From assembly GCF_016894245.1 (NCBI RefSeq), contig NZ_CP069792.1:1-64000 (forward strand): DNA of 64,000 nucleotides, written 5' to 3'. Below, one piece after another: positions 49,529-59,609 of this stretch (position 1 is its first letter; each line of letters starts with the position of its first letter). The notes under the pieces were generated by a model, which was not told where the DNA came from, did no database searches, and saw only the letters and a list, made by a program, of their open reading frames with translations. A program made the position numbers and the translations under genes. The stretch is from Corynebacterium kroppenstedtii (GTDB taxonomy: Bacteria > Actinomycetota > Actinomycetes > Mycobacteriales > Mycobacteriaceae).

Positions 49529-51238
49529 TTAGTTCAGCACGGAGAAGTCCAAATGCTGAGCTAACGACACACTGTCTGTGTAATCGACGGATACATCCAC
49601 GATGGACACTCCCTCATCCGCCATCGCTTGGGAAAACGCGGTGAAAAAGTCTTCCAGTGTGTGAACGCGGTAGCCTTTGGCCCCAAATGCTTCCGCGTAT
49701 TTGACCGCGTCATAATCGCCTAATTCAACGGCTGATGGACGGCCAAATTTATTTTCCTGCTGGAACTTGACCATGTCATACGAATTATCTCGCATAATAA
49801 CGTGGACAAGGTGGAGTCCTAAACGTGTTGCTGTCTCCAATTCCTGTGCTGAATAAAGGAAACCACCATCGCCCGACACTGAAACGACTGGATGATCCCT
49901 GCTAACTAATGCCGCCGCAATTGCCCACGGCAAAGCAACACCTAAGGTCTGCTGGCCATTAGAAAACAGCAAAGTACGGGGCTCATACGTGCGGAAATAC
50001 CGCGCGAGGTAAATGGAATGCGTTCCGATATCCGCCGCCACAGTTGTTTTGTCGTCAGTGATGAGGTCCCGAAGGGTCAGGACCAAACGAGCCGGGTTCA
50101 CACCCAAATCGCTTGTCGTCTGCTCTGCACCCTGACGCTGAGTACGGGCTAAGGCTTCAAGTCGTCGGTCAATGAAAGAGCGCTCAGCCTGTCCCACCTC
50201 TACCGGATTTATCACACTGTTTAACTCGTGAAGCGTGCCTGAAATGTCGCCAACGAGCTCCAAGGTTGGCCGGTAGTGAGTATCGATGTCTGCCTGAATG
50301 GAATCAACGTGGATGATGTCATGCTGGCCATTAAAATTCCACACACGAGGATCGTATTCCACTGAATCGTAACCGACAGAAATAATTAAGTCTGCCTTAT
50401 TGAGCAGAACGTCACCGGGTTGGTTTTTAAACAAGCCAACACGGCCCAGGAAGTTATTCTCCAAATCACGGGAAATAACCCCCGCTCCTTGGAAAGTTTC
50501 AACGACAGGAAGATTCGTTGTCTTTATTAATTGACGTAGTTCTCGAACTGCACTCTCCCCTGCTCCTCGCATTCCCACGAGTAGAACAGGCAATTTAGCG
50601 TTTTCAATACGTTTTTTAGCCTTATCGACGAGCGCCCGCGATGCCGGACCTAGAGGTGCCGGGTCAGGGAACTCAAGGAGAGGCGCTGACGTTTCAGATC
50701 CAGCTACGTCCGCAGGGACCATGACAGCAGCCGCACCACGGGGCTCTTGTTGAGCCTCCCGGAATGCGTTAGTAATAAGTTCTGAGACATCATCGACACA
50801 CGTTGATTCAGCGGCGAATTTAGTAACCGGCGCCAAAAAGTTCACAGCATCGAGAGATTGGTGCGTTCGCTTCAGCCTGTCTGGCAACCCCACGGTGCCC
50901 GCAATTGCGACCACGGGATCCTGCTCAGTATTTGCGGTAACAAGCCCAGTTGCCAAGTTGGTGGTTCCTGGCCCAGAAGTCACCAAAACAACCCCCGGCT
51001 TCCCGGTTAGCCGGCCAATAGCCTGGGCCATAAACGTTGCATTCTGCTCATGGCGGCATACAACGACCTCAATATCGTCCGCATCGACAAGGGCGTCGTA
51101 CACTTCATCAATTTTGGCCCCAGGAACCCCAAAAATATACCGGACACCTTGAGCTCGAAGGGTTTGAACAATAAGCTGTGCGCTTTTCACTAAGTCACGC
51201 TTTCTTATCAGGCGGGAGAAAAGATAAGGTTGAGCCAT
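49529..51238 (-). CDS. alsS: Acetolactate synthase, catabolic AlsS type
   Basis: A 569-residue thiamine-diphosphate enzyme: FGVPGAKIDEVYDAL, CRHEQNATFMAQAIG (ThDP Glu), LVTSGPGTTNLATGL, HQSLDAVNFLAPVTKFAAE, GQQTLGVALPWAIAAAL and SGDGGFLYSAQELETATRLG with a downstream DNSYDMVKFQQ. The pattern is that of AlsS (single-subunit, FAD-independent), not IlvB. It makes acetolactate from pyruvate, the first step to acetoin. ATG 51238 is chosen after GTGGAG. No alsD gene is adjacent. Confidence 0.88.
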   Translation of the reverse strand: MAQPYLFSRLIRKRDLVKSAQLIVQTLRAQGVRYIFGVPGAKIDEVYDALVDADDIEVVVCRHEQNATFMAQAIGRLTGKPGVVLVTSGPGTTNLATGLVTANTEQDPVVAIAGTVGLPDRLKRTHQSLDAVNFLAPVTKFAAESTCVDDVSELITNAFREAQQEPRGAAAVMVPADVAGSETSAPLLEFPDPAPLGPASRALVDKAKKRIENAKLPVLLVGMRGAGESAVRELRQLIKTTNLPVVETFQGAGVISRDLENNFLGRVGLFKNQPGDVLLNKADLIISVGYDSVEYDPRVWNFNGQHDIIHVDSIQADIDTHYRPTLELVGDISGTLHELNSVINPVEVGQAERSFIDRRLEALARTQRQGAEQTTSDLGVNPARLVLTLRDLITDDKTTVAADIGTHSIYLARYFRTYEPRTLLFSNGQQTLGVALPWAIAAALVSRDHPVVSVSGDGGFLYSAQELETATRLGLHLVHVIMRDNSYDMVKFQQENKFGRPSAVELGDYDAVKYAEAFGAKGYRVHTLEDFFTAFSQAMADEGVSIVDVSVDYTDSVSLAQHLDFSVLN

Positions 51239-51435
51239 ATGCTCCACACGCCGGAGTCTAGAGCCGACGTAATCGGAGACTGCGTTCTGCTGCTCGCCGA
51301 TGGTACACCATCAAGCATGGCCGGCTGTCACGTCGAGCTAAGCACTTTAAACCGAAAACCGGTAGAGCAATTCTTTAACTAACAACAGAAGTTCTTAATC
51401 TTGACGATTCCAATATAAAGCGTGAAAATATAAAA

Positions 51436-51473
51436 ATTTGTAGAAACGATAATAGAGAACCACTTCTACAAAT
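51436..51473. promoter_or_regulatory. Inverted repeat in the AT-rich region upstream of alsS
   Basis: ATTTGTAGAA (51436-51445) and TTCTACAAAT (51464-51473) are perfect inverted repeats 18 nt apart, about 200 bp upstream of alsS on its reading side. The interval 51239-51589 is AT-rich and has no gene. A regulator site is likely. Confidence 0.45.
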
Positions 51474-51589
51474 CTGCACCAATAAACGTTTTGCGGCGTA
51501 CTCCCGTTAGACCCCCAATCATCCATGAACCACTAAAACTCGAATGACCGAGTAGCTGACCCTTCGTAGGTACTCAGAACAGAACACCC

Positions 51590-52235
51590 TTAGAGCACGG
51601 CGACAGTTCTCCTTCCGTTTTTCTCTGCAGACACCTCTTCGAGCCGATGCGGCAACTCACCAAGACTAATCGTCGACGTCACAACCGGATCAACATCGTC
51701 GGTAGTCCGATAATCAAAAATTCGTGAGCACCTGAGGACCGCACACGGTCTTCACATCTTCCCAACGCTACTCCCACGACATGGGAACCTCGGTTAACTG
51801 CAATCTGAATAACAAAACTTTCGCCGCCCACACCTGCACCGGTGATCGTCACAGTGTCACTACTAGCCACCTGCGATTTCCGCTCGATTGCCTGGCAAGC
51901 AGTCAGACTAGCAAAGGGAACAGCGGCTGCAGACGCGAACGAGACATGATCAGGAATGATCGCGGGAGCACCCGTCCACCACTGCATATTCCTCAAATCC
52001 CCCGTGGTGCCAGATATCGTCATAAACAGCTACGTGATCACCGACCTCACGCCGCCGACCCCCCGGATCACCTGCATCAACTGCGCCAGCAACGTCGATT
52101 CCCAGAAAAATGGATATATAAAACCAATCAGCTCGCTCGTAACCAGCTCGCTGAGAATCAGGGGGATTCAGCCCACCCGACCCGAACCTTCACCCAGATT
52201 CCCCCGACCACGAAGGTGGAAGCTCACCGACGGTC
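51590..52235 (-). pseudogene. Decayed zinc-type alcohol dehydrogenase / quinone oxidoreductase
   Basis: Reading leftwards, separated fragments in several frames match one protein: GIDVAGAVDAGD, EVGDHVAVYDDIWHHGGFEE and YAVVDG (N-terminal domain), then FASAAAVPFASLTACQAIERK, TITGAGVGGESFVIQIAVNR and GSHVVGVALG (nucleotide fold), and an end LGELPHRLEEVSAEKNGRRT. Stops, frameshifts and an internal deletion in the catalytic domain separate them. No start codon survives. Confidence 0.75.
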
Positions 52236-52407
52236 GTCGCCTTACTTATCCGAAACCTGGGAGATGATAATGCTTTAGTTACTTTTTTCGTGCGGTCGAG
52301 TTCCAGGCGGTCGAGCACCATGTGCCTGGGCATGACGTGGCTAAGCATCATGCCACTAAGCAATTGCAAAGCACCACAATCGAGCGTTATGAAGAAACGC
52401 GAATCAG

Positions 52408-53487
52408 TTAGACATTGAATTTGAATTCAACAACATCTCCATCTTGCATGACATAATCCTTACCTTCTTGGCGGACCTTGCCATGCGCTCGCGCCTCCGC
52501 CATGGAGCCCAGCTCATTCAGATCGTCATACGAAACGATCTCTGCCTTAATAAATCCGCGTTCAAAGTCGGAGTGAATAACGCCAGCGGCTTGAGGCGCA
52601 GTATCTCCCTGATGGATAGTCCACGCACGCGCTTCCTTCGGACCAGCGGTGAGATACGTCTGCAACCCCAGCGTGGCAAATCCAGCTCGAGCCAGCTTGT
52701 TCAAACCGGGCTCATCCTGCCCCACAGACGCCAACAGTTCCGCGGCTTCGTCGTCGTCAAGCTCGAGTAGTTCAGCCTCGGTCTCGGCGTCAAGGAACAC
52801 TGCTTGAGCCGGAGCAACCAACTCCGTCAATTCTTTCTTCTTTGCTTCATCAGTCAGAACTGCTTCGTCTGAGTTGAAAACATAAAGGAACGGCTTTGCC
52901 GTCAACAAATTCAGTTCTTTCAACGCCGTTAAATCAAGCGAATCTTTCGCCGAGAACAACGTGTGACCATCCTCAAGCACCTTCAAAGCCTCGCCGACGG
53001 CATCACGTTCCACCGCCTTGTCTTTATTCTTCTTTGCTTCCTTCTCCAGGCGGGGAAGAGCCTTTTCAAGGGTCTGCATGTCGGCCAAAATGAGCTCAGT
53101 CTCAATAACGTCAATATCGCTGGACGGATCGACCTTTCCGTCAACATGCACCACATCGTCATCCGTAAAAGCCCGGACAACCTGGCAAATCGCATCTGCC
53201 TCACGAATATTCGCCAGGAATTGGTTGCCCAACCCCTCCCCTTCAGAGGCACCTTTCACAATTCCCGCAATGTCAACGAACGAGACCGTCGCCGGGATGA
53301 TCTCCGCAGAATCGAACATCTCCGCCAAACGTTTCAGGCGTGCGTCCGGTAGTTCGACCAAGCCGACGTTGGGTTCGATCGTCGCAAAGGGATAATTAGC
53401 TGCCAGCACATCGTTTCGGGTTAACGCGTTGAAAAGGGTGGATTTTCCTACATTGGGTAGACCGACAATTCCGAGGGTAAGACTCAT
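52408..53487 (-). CDS. ychF: YchF/OLA1-type P-loop ATPase
   Basis: The 359-residue protein starts at ATG 53487 (MSLTLGIVGLPNVGKSTLFN). It has the G1 GLPNVGKST, NYPFATIEPNVG (switch I), VDIAGIVKGASEGEGLGNQF (G3), NxxE in place of NKxD and a C-terminal TGS domain (TWTIHQGDTAPQAAGVIHSD-like). YchF hydrolyses ATP in preference to GTP and is involved in translation and oxidative-stress responses. The long upstream in-frame extension is not used. Confidence 0.95.
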   Translation of the reverse strand: MSLTLGIVGLPNVGKSTLFNALTRNDVLAANYPFATIEPNVGLVELPDARLKRLAEMFDSAEIIPATVSFVDIAGIVKGASEGEGLGNQFLANIREADAICQVVRAFTDDDVVHVDGKVDPSSDIDVIETELILADMQTLEKALPRLEKEAKKNKDKAVERDAVGEALKVLEDGHTLFSAKDSLDLTALKELNLLTAKPFLYVFNSDEAVLTDEAKKKELTELVAPAQAVFLDAETEAELLELDDDEAAELLASVGQDEPGLNKLARAGFATLGLQTYLTAGPKEARAWTIHQGDTAPQAAGVIHSDFERGFIKAEIVSYDDLNELGSMAEARAHGKVRQEGKDYVMQDGDVVEFKFNV

Positions 53488-53838
53488 GCCACACATCCTA
53501 CGTGCAGTACAAACCGCCATCGATGGGGGACCTCGACTAAACGCGCGACGCACAATTACAACACCAGCGAAACACGAATGGCACAAACGCGACACACCGT
53601 CGCACGTCACGCGCCATTCGCGCCGACGGAACGTCGACAGACCGTCGGCCACAGGGTGATAGTATTTTCACGGTCGAGCACGCCACCACCCCCGGCGTGA
53701 TGCCGGCTTGCGTCCCCCACCCGTAAGGACCAATCCATTTCTCCCCATCACGGCAACTCCCATCGAGCCGCTCATGCGCGCTTACTAGTCGTCTGACACT
53801 CGGTTGGGTCGAAGCCTTAGCGGAAAGGCATCTTCTAC
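53488..53838. other. Divergent intergenic region between ychF and metP
   Basis: No gene is supported. GCCGACGG (53622-53629) and CCGTCGGC (53642-53649) form an 8-bp inverted repeat that could be a regulator site for either gene. Promoters are expected here for both directions. Confidence 0.4.
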
Positions 53839-55608
53839 ATGTCTCATTCCCCCTCAGAGAGTGACGCTTCCGCTGCATCGCGCGAAACGTTCTCTTCCCG
53901 CTCAGCTTTCCTCTTAGCTGCTATCGGTTCAGCCGTCGGATTAGGAAATATTTGGCGCTTCCCCTATGTGGCGTATTCCAATGGCGGTGGCGCGTTCCTC
54001 ATTCCGTACATCATCGCGCTGCTGACGGCAGGAATCCCTCTGCTATTCCTCGACTACACCCTGGGGCACCGGTTTCGCGGGTCAGCTCCCCTTGTGTTTA
54101 AGCGCATAAGCGGTTGGACCGAGCCCATTGGCTGGATCCAGGTTGGCATCGCATTCTTCATTTCGATTTACTACGCGGCCATCATTGGGTGGGCCGGGTT
54201 GTACACCATTAAGTCCTTCACCCGCGCATGGGGAAGCAAACCCGACTCCTATTTCTCCGACGAGTTCCTCCACTCCGAGGCAACACAAACATTTTCGACG
54301 TCAATCGTCTGGCAAATCGCCATTGCCCTGGCCTTAGTGTGGGTAGCGACGATCATCGTGTTGGCAATGGGAGTCGACGAAGGCATCGGCAAGGTCTCTA
54401 AGGTATTCATGCCCTTGCTCACTGTGCTGTTCCTCATCGTTGTGATCTACGCACTGTTTATGGATGGCGCTTCACGGGGGTTGGACGCACTCTTTACCCC
54501 GAATTGGTCCGCGTTGACGAATACGGAAGTCTGGGTCGCAGCGTACGGGCAGATTTTCTTCTCGCTGTCCGTCGGCTTCGGCATCATGTTGACCTATTCG
54601 TCGTACTTGAAACCACGGACCAACCTCACCGGAACTGGTCTGGTCACCGGCTTCGCAAACTCGGGATTTGAACTTCTGGCCGGTATTGGGGTCTTTGCCG
54701 CATTGGGATACATGGCCACGCAAGAAGGCGTCCCGGTGGACAAGGTCGTTTCCAACGGTATCGGTCTCGCATTCGTAGCTTTCCCAACGATCATCAATTC
54801 CATGCCTGGTGGCGCCGTCTTTGGTGTCCTCTTCTTCGGTTCACTCGCCATCGCAGGCTTCACATCGCTCTTCTCACTGTTGGAAGTCGTTGTCTCTGCG
54901 GTGAAAGACAAATTAAACCTTGATCGCAAGAGCGCGGCTATCGGCACCGGTGTGGTCATGGGCATCATTTCTTTAGCCCTTTTTTCCACGACGTCAGGCT
55001 TATCCACATTGGACATCATGGACAAGTACACCAACAACGTCGGCATTGTGTGCATCTCCTTGATCACCATCGTGTGCGTCGATTGGGTTTTACGTCGGCT
55101 CGACGAATTTTCCCTACACCTCAATGCGGTGTCATCTTTCCAAGTGGGCAACTTCTGGCGAATTTGCGTCACCAACATCACGCCGATCATCCTTGGGTAC
55201 ACGCTAATCCAGGAGCTCCAAAACCTGTTCAAGTCCAACTACGGCGGCTACTCCGACCAACAGATTGACCTCTACGGATGGGGTGTTGTCACACTTATCG
55301 TGATTGTTGCCTTCATGATGTCCGTCGTTCCGTGGCGTGGAAACCCGTCCCTATCCGGCCCGCCCGGTACGGACTTCGGTGTGGAGTTCAACGTGCATCA
55401 GCGCATCGTCACCCCTCAGAGCCATGAATCGCGTAAAGCTGGCTTTGCCGCTGAGCAACGCCGACGCCAACGTCGTGGCCGCATAGAAGCGGTCTCGCTC
55501 GATCCAGACCGCCACGGTTCGACGGGCCAGCCCGTCACGGGCGGCGATACCGCAGACATACCCTCAACAATTAGCGACGCTACGAACGGGAAGGATGGCG
55601 ACCAATGA
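53839..55608 (+). CDS. metP: Sodium-dependent methionine/alanine importer MetP (NSS family)
   Basis: A 589-residue NSS transporter: AAIGSAVGLGNIWRFPYVAY (sodium-binding helix 1), NGGGAFLIPYIIALLTAG and about 12 hydrophobic helices, with a long hydrophilic tail. A 54-residue membrane peptide gene overlaps its stop by ATGA; this pair is the metPS arrangement known from Corynebacterium glutamicum. It would import methionine and alanine with sodium. Confidence 0.9.
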   Translation: MSHSPSESDASAASRETFSSRSAFLLAAIGSAVGLGNIWRFPYVAYSNGGGAFLIPYIIALLTAGIPLLFLDYTLGHRFRGSAPLVFKRISGWTEPIGWIQVGIAFFISIYYAAIIGWAGLYTIKSFTRAWGSKPDSYFSDEFLHSEATQTFSTSIVWQIAIALALVWVATIIVLAMGVDEGIGKVSKVFMPLLTVLFLIVVIYALFMDGASRGLDALFTPNWSALTNTEVWVAAYGQIFFSLSVGFGIMLTYSSYLKPRTNLTGTGLVTGFANSGFELLAGIGVFAALGYMATQEGVPVDKVVSNGIGLAFVAFPTIINSMPGGAVFGVLFFGSLAIAGFTSLFSLLEVVVSAVKDKLNLDRKSAAIGTGVVMGIISLALFSTTSGLSTLDIMDKYTNNVGIVCISLITIVCVDWVLRRLDEFSLHLNAVSSFQVGNFWRICVTNITPIILGYTLIQELQNLFKSNYGGYSDQQIDLYGWGVVTLIVIVAFMMSVVPWRGNPSLSGPPGTDFGVEFNVHQRIVTPQSHESRKAGFAAEQRRRQRRGRIEAVSLDPDRHGSTGQPVTGGDTADIPSTISDATNGKDGDQ

Positions 55609-55769
55609 GTGGAACAGCAGTCATGATGATGGTCCTGTTCATGTTGGTCATTTGGGGTGGCCTAGCGACGAGCACGTACTCACTGATGAAACATCCCGAT
55701 GAGACCTCCGGCAAGCTCGGCGACAACCCCGAAGCCACCGATGAAAAGCTCTATGATCAGGGTTATTAA
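55605..55769 (+). CDS. metS: MetS, small subunit of the methionine/alanine importer
   Basis: ATG 55605 overlaps the metP stop (ATGA). The 54-residue peptide has one membrane helix (AVMMMVLFMLVIWGGLATST) and an acidic tail (DETSGKLGDNPEATDEKLYD). In C. glutamicum the equivalent MetS is required for transport. It was too small for standard ORF calling. Confidence 0.88.
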   Translation: MSGTAVMMMVLFMLVIWGGLATSTYSLMKHPDETSGKLGDNPEATDEKLYDQGY

Positions 55770-55824
55770 CAGCAACTGTGCTTCAGGGATCACACTAATC
55801 TGGCCGAATAGTGCACAATAGTCC

Positions 55825-57189
55825 GTGATGATGAAATCCTCTTCCGAACCAGAACCGAGGCGCGTGCCCGGTTCGCTCGCTCCCCTTAGCCAACACCATG
55901 CGAGTCAGCTAGCCAATCGTGATAACGCCGACGACGTCATGGGGGTTCCGTATTACGCCCATGCGCCGCTCACAGAGGCAAGCCGTTCGGCGTCGATAGC
56001 CGTGAATATCAAGCGCTTAGCGTTGTGGTGTTTACGGTTCCTTGCGATCGCGCTGGCTGCATTTCTTCTCTGGTATGGGTTAGGACTGATCTGGAGTGCG
56101 CTCCTGCCCGTGATGATCTCAATCATTGTCTGCACTTTGCTCTGGCCCCCGGTTCACTGGCTCACCAAGCACAAAGTGCCGCATGCCCTATCGGCGATCG
56201 TGGTTATTTTGGGGGCCGCAGTAATTGTTATTGGCACGCTTAGCCTCGTGACAACGAGTGTTATCGACCAATCTGAGTCTTTAGCTCACAGCGCCTCCCA
56301 CTCCTTAAGGGAAACTAAAGAAGCGCTCAATGGGCCACCGCTCAACATCAAAGACACCCAACTCAACCAAGCTCTTGACGAAGCCGCGTCCCACATCCAA
56401 GAGCATTCTGGATCTCTTGTCAGCTCCGTGCTGTCAGGAGCATCGGCTGCGTCATCGGTAGCGGTCACATTGGGCATTGTCCTCATGCTGACATTCTTCT
56501 TCCTCAACGACGGACACAAGTTTCTACCATGGATTGACCGCCAGTTTTCTGGCTCGATTGGGACGCACCTCCACGAAATATTCGCTAGGTCGTGGAAAAC
56601 TCTCGGAGGGTTCATCCGTGCGCAAGCAATCATTTCCTTCCTCAACTCCGTCTTTATTGCCATTGGGCTATCAATCCTTCATGTCCCGCTAGCCCTCGCG
56701 CTCGCTGTGCTCAACTTCTTCTGCGGGTTTATCCCGATCTTCGGCGCGCTAGTTGCGGGTGCTGTGGCGGTGGTCATCGCATTCGTCGCCAATGGGTGGA
56801 TTTCTGCGCTGCTCACGGCGCTGCTCATACTGTTGGTGCACCAAATTGAAGGCAATGTCCTCTCCCCCATCCTGCAATCGCGGGCAATGAATCTGCATCC
56901 TGTTATCGTCCTGGCGTCGGTGGCCATCGGTGGAAGCGTTTACGGAGTCGTCGGAGCGTTTCTCGCCGTCCCCCTCGCGGCCGTGGCCGCAGTCTTACTC
57001 CGGTACGCCAGTGAGCAAGTGGATAGTCACGTTGTTGATCCCGTCCAACCCGTCGTCGTTATTGATCCGCAAACAAGCACCAGGACGAACCACAACTCGG
57101 TAACGGCACAATCTGGGCCAGAGCCGGCACACTCGGACGCACGCAGTAACACATCAACTACCGACGACGGCACGGAGGAGAACAAATAA
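55825..57189 (+). CDS. AI-2E family transporter (first of two)
   Basis: A 454-residue membrane protein of the AI-2E transporter family: FLRFLAIALAAFLLWYGLGL, VTLGIVLMLTFFFLNDG, FIRAQAIISFLNSVFIAIGL, VLNFFCGFIPIFGALVAGAV and LLVHQIEGNVLSPILQSRAM, with 7-8 helices. Members export diverse small molecules and only some handle AI-2. The neighbouring paralogue is about 45% identical by eye. The stop overlaps the next start (TAATG). Several ATGs near 55825 are possible. Confidence 0.82.
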   Translation: MMMKSSSEPEPRRVPGSLAPLSQHHASQLANRDNADDVMGVPYYAHAPLTEASRSASIAVNIKRLALWCLRFLAIALAAFLLWYGLGLIWSALLPVMISIIVCTLLWPPVHWLTKHKVPHALSAIVVILGAAVIVIGTLSLVTTSVIDQSESLAHSASHSLRETKEALNGPPLNIKDTQLNQALDEAASHIQEHSGSLVSSVLSGASAASSVAVTLGIVLMLTFFFLNDGHKFLPWIDRQFSGSIGTHLHEIFARSWKTLGGFIRAQAIISFLNSVFIAIGLSILHVPLALALAVLNFFCGFIPIFGALVAGAVAVVIAFVANGWISALLTALLILLVHQIEGNVLSPILQSRAMNLHPVIVLASVAIGGSVYGVVGAFLAVPLAAVAAVLLRYASEQVDSHVVDPVQPVVVIDPQTSTRTNHNSVTAQSGPEPAHSDARSNTSTTDDGTEENK

Positions 57190-58535
57190 TGTCACTCTTC
57201 AACCGCCGCACAAAACACGATCCAGAAGCGAACGGCTCAGCCACCTCAGCTGGGAGCCACAAGGTCGACCCGTCGACAACCGCGGGCAGCACGGAGGGCC
57301 ATTCGCACGACCCCAGTACGCCATTCCGCGGTGGCGAACACCACCCCGAGGTCGACCCATCCGACGCCCCCAAGGACCGTCTCGCCGTCATTGGCGATGC
57401 CGTCTCCGTCACCGCAGCCTGGTCAATACGGCTGGTTCTCCTCATCGCCGGCGGCATCGTTGCATGGAGAGCGATCGGTCTGCTGTGGCGAGGGGTTCTT
57501 CCTATCTTGATTGCCCTCATTATCTGTACGCTGCTCTGGGTTCCTACGAATTGGATGCGCAAAGCGCACTTTCCCCGATGGCTCGCGGCCTTGGTCTCTG
57601 TCCTAGGTGCCTTAGCTATCATCGTCGGTCTCTTCAGCCTTATCGCACCGAGTGCCGTCGACCAATCCTCCCAATTGGCAGACCAATCAATCAAAGGGCT
57701 GGAAAAGGTTCAAAACTATGTTCAAGGTCCGCCCCTTAATCTTGACGATCAACAGGTCAACGATTATCTGGACGAGGGAATCGACAAGATTAAATCCAGC
57801 TCGGACCAAATCATTGCGGGCGTCGTAACAGGTGTTAATAAGGCATCAGAATTAGCGGTGATGCTCGGCGTTATTCTGATGATCACATTCTTCTTCCTGA
57901 AAGATGGCGATCGTTTCCTCCCTTGGCTTGGCAAAATTTCTGGCAAACGAGGTGAAGGCCACATCGTTGAACTCCTGCAGCGGTCCTGGAACACGCTCGG
58001 GGGATTCATCCGTGCTCAAGCGGTTGTTTCACTCATCGATGCTTTCTTCATCGGCCTTGGGCTGATCATCCTCAGCGTACCGCTTGCTCTACCGCTGGCA
58101 GTCATCACATTCATGGGTGGTTTCATCCCGATCGTTGGTGCAATCGTAGCGGGAGCCATTGCCGTCCTTATTGCCCTCGTATCGAATGGCCTTACGACAG
58201 CATTAATCGTGCTCGCCATCATCATCGCGGTTCAACAACTTGAAGGGAATGTCCTCTCCCCGGTTTTGCAGTCAAAGGCGATGAATCTCCACCCGGTCAT
58301 TGTTCTTCTATCCGTCACCGTCGGCAGTACTTTATACGGAATTATCGGTGCGTTCCTGGCTGTACCCGTGATGGCTACAGTTGCCGTCTGGTTACGATAC
58401 TTCAGTGAACTTATCGATAAAGAGGTCACGACCCGAAAGAAAGCGCTAAGCAATCGTCAATATACTGAAGATGTACAACGAGACTCCACAACAACACCAA
58501 CAATGCCCGTCACCGGTCTGCCTACCAATAAATAG
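57189..58535 (+). CDS. AI-2E family transporter (second of two)
   Basis: A 448-residue paralogue of the previous gene, from the same operon (shared base, TAATG). It has a hydrophilic N-terminus (about 1-75) and then VLLIAGGIVAWRAIGLLWRG, MLGVILMITFFFLKDGDRFL, FIGLGLIILSVPLALPLAVI and QLEGNVLSPVLQSKAMNLHP. The tandem pair may function as hetero-oligomer; that is inferred from their operon. Confidence 0.83.
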   Translation: MSLFNRRTKHDPEANGSATSAGSHKVDPSTTAGSTEGHSHDPSTPFRGGEHHPEVDPSDAPKDRLAVIGDAVSVTAAWSIRLVLLIAGGIVAWRAIGLLWRGVLPILIALIICTLLWVPTNWMRKAHFPRWLAALVSVLGALAIIVGLFSLIAPSAVDQSSQLADQSIKGLEKVQNYVQGPPLNLDDQQVNDYLDEGIDKIKSSSDQIIAGVVTGVNKASELAVMLGVILMITFFFLKDGDRFLPWLGKISGKRGEGHIVELLQRSWNTLGGFIRAQAVVSLIDAFFIGLGLIILSVPLALPLAVITFMGGFIPIVGAIVAGAIAVLIALVSNGLTTALIVLAIIIAVQQLEGNVLSPVLQSKAMNLHPVIVLLSVTVGSTLYGIIGAFLAVPVMATVAVWLRYFSELIDKEVTTRKKALSNRQYTEDVQRDSTTTPTMPVTGLPTNK

Positions 58536-58561
58536 GACTTAAACGGGTACCCTAATTCCCT

Positions 58562-59491
58562 GTGTCAGAATATCGAACTCCTGCTGCCTCCCCGAGAACC
58601 TCTTCGGGGCGCTCCAACAGCAACGACAATCGGTTCTGGGGACTGCTCTGGTGGGCTCCCCTAGCGATCATCGCTGCCTCCATGGCGACCGGCATGCTCA
58701 TCAGTTCGGCCGGTGAAGGAGCCCTTGGCCGGTGGTACTTCATCTTCTTCGTGGCATCGTCGCTCATCACGACCCTGCTCGTCACGGTACAAGGGCTGCT
58801 CATTACCGTCTGTGCGCAGCCCATCCTTTTCACAGTTCTCACGCCCATCTGCTCTCTCCTAGCTGGAAAGCTGAGCGGACATTCCGAGGGCATAGCGGTG
58901 TTTTCCAAAACCTCACTATTGGCGAACTTCTTCCCGGTTGTCCAACACTTCTTCGTTCTCCTTTGGACGGTCGTGATCAGCTCCATTATTGCGGTCTTAC
59001 GATTCTGGTTGTATCGACGGCAAACCGCACGCGTCACTGCACGACGTCAATCTGCCTCATCGCGGGCATCCCGGAATGGGCAACAGAAACAACGATCTTC
59101 TGCATCGCGTGCCCACCGACCGCACGAGTATCGCTCGGACTCGACGAGCACGTCGACAGATTCAGCACACAACGATCCCCGACGGTCTCCCTCAGCGCCG
59201 CGACGTCACCAGCCACGTTCATATGAAGCGAACCGCTCCTCGCGAGTAAGTAGCCGATACGAGGAGCGATATGAGGACTCCGCTGCATCGCGTCGGCAGC
59301 ATGACGGCACTTCACGGAATACACACCAAGGAGATCGGGAGCGGTACCGGGACCATTCATCCACGTACTCGACGCCACAATCTCCCACGTATCCGTCGAA
59401 AAAATTCACGCCACGGACTTACCGTCCTGACGACGGAACGTCCTCCCTTCCGCCACGAACTACACGACCACGGCACTCACGTCGGGACTGA
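58562..59491 (+). CDS. DUF6542-like membrane protein with disordered basic tail
   Basis: GTG 58562. The 309-residue protein has three or four membrane segments (about 30-130; WWAPLAIIAASMATGMLISS, GRWYFIFFVASSLITTLLVT, FVLLWTVVISSIIAVLRFWL) followed by about 160 residues of Arg/Ser-rich low complexity. The layout matches the DUF6542 family of corynebacteria and mycobacteria encoded beside xseA. Function unknown. The stretch ends 118 bp before the xseA start. Confidence 0.7.
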   Translation: MSEYRTPAASPRTSSGRSNSNDNRFWGLLWWAPLAIIAASMATGMLISSAGEGALGRWYFIFFVASSLITTLLVTVQGLLITVCAQPILFTVLTPICSLLAGKLSGHSEGIAVFSKTSLLANFFPVVQHFFVLLWTVVISSIIAVLRFWLYRRQTARVTARRQSASSRASRNGQQKQRSSASRAHRPHEYRSDSTSTSTDSAHNDPRRSPSAPRRHQPRSYEANRSSRVSSRYEERYEDSAASRRQHDGTSRNTHQGDRERYRDHSSTYSTPQSPTYPSKKFTPRTYRPDDGTSSLPPRTTRPRHSRRD

Positions 59492-59609
59492 GTACGACAG
59501 CAACATCGGGGGTCAAAGAGCCCGCGTCGAGGCACACAACAAGCCATGGCAATCAGGACTTTCGCACGAGCTATCAGTTATGTCCTAGATAACCATTAAA
59601 GTGGGACAT

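Noticed and set aside
58732..59226. A 164-codon frame within the DUF6542-like gene
   Set aside because: It is an alternate frame of the Arg/Ser-rich tail region and has no ribosome site.
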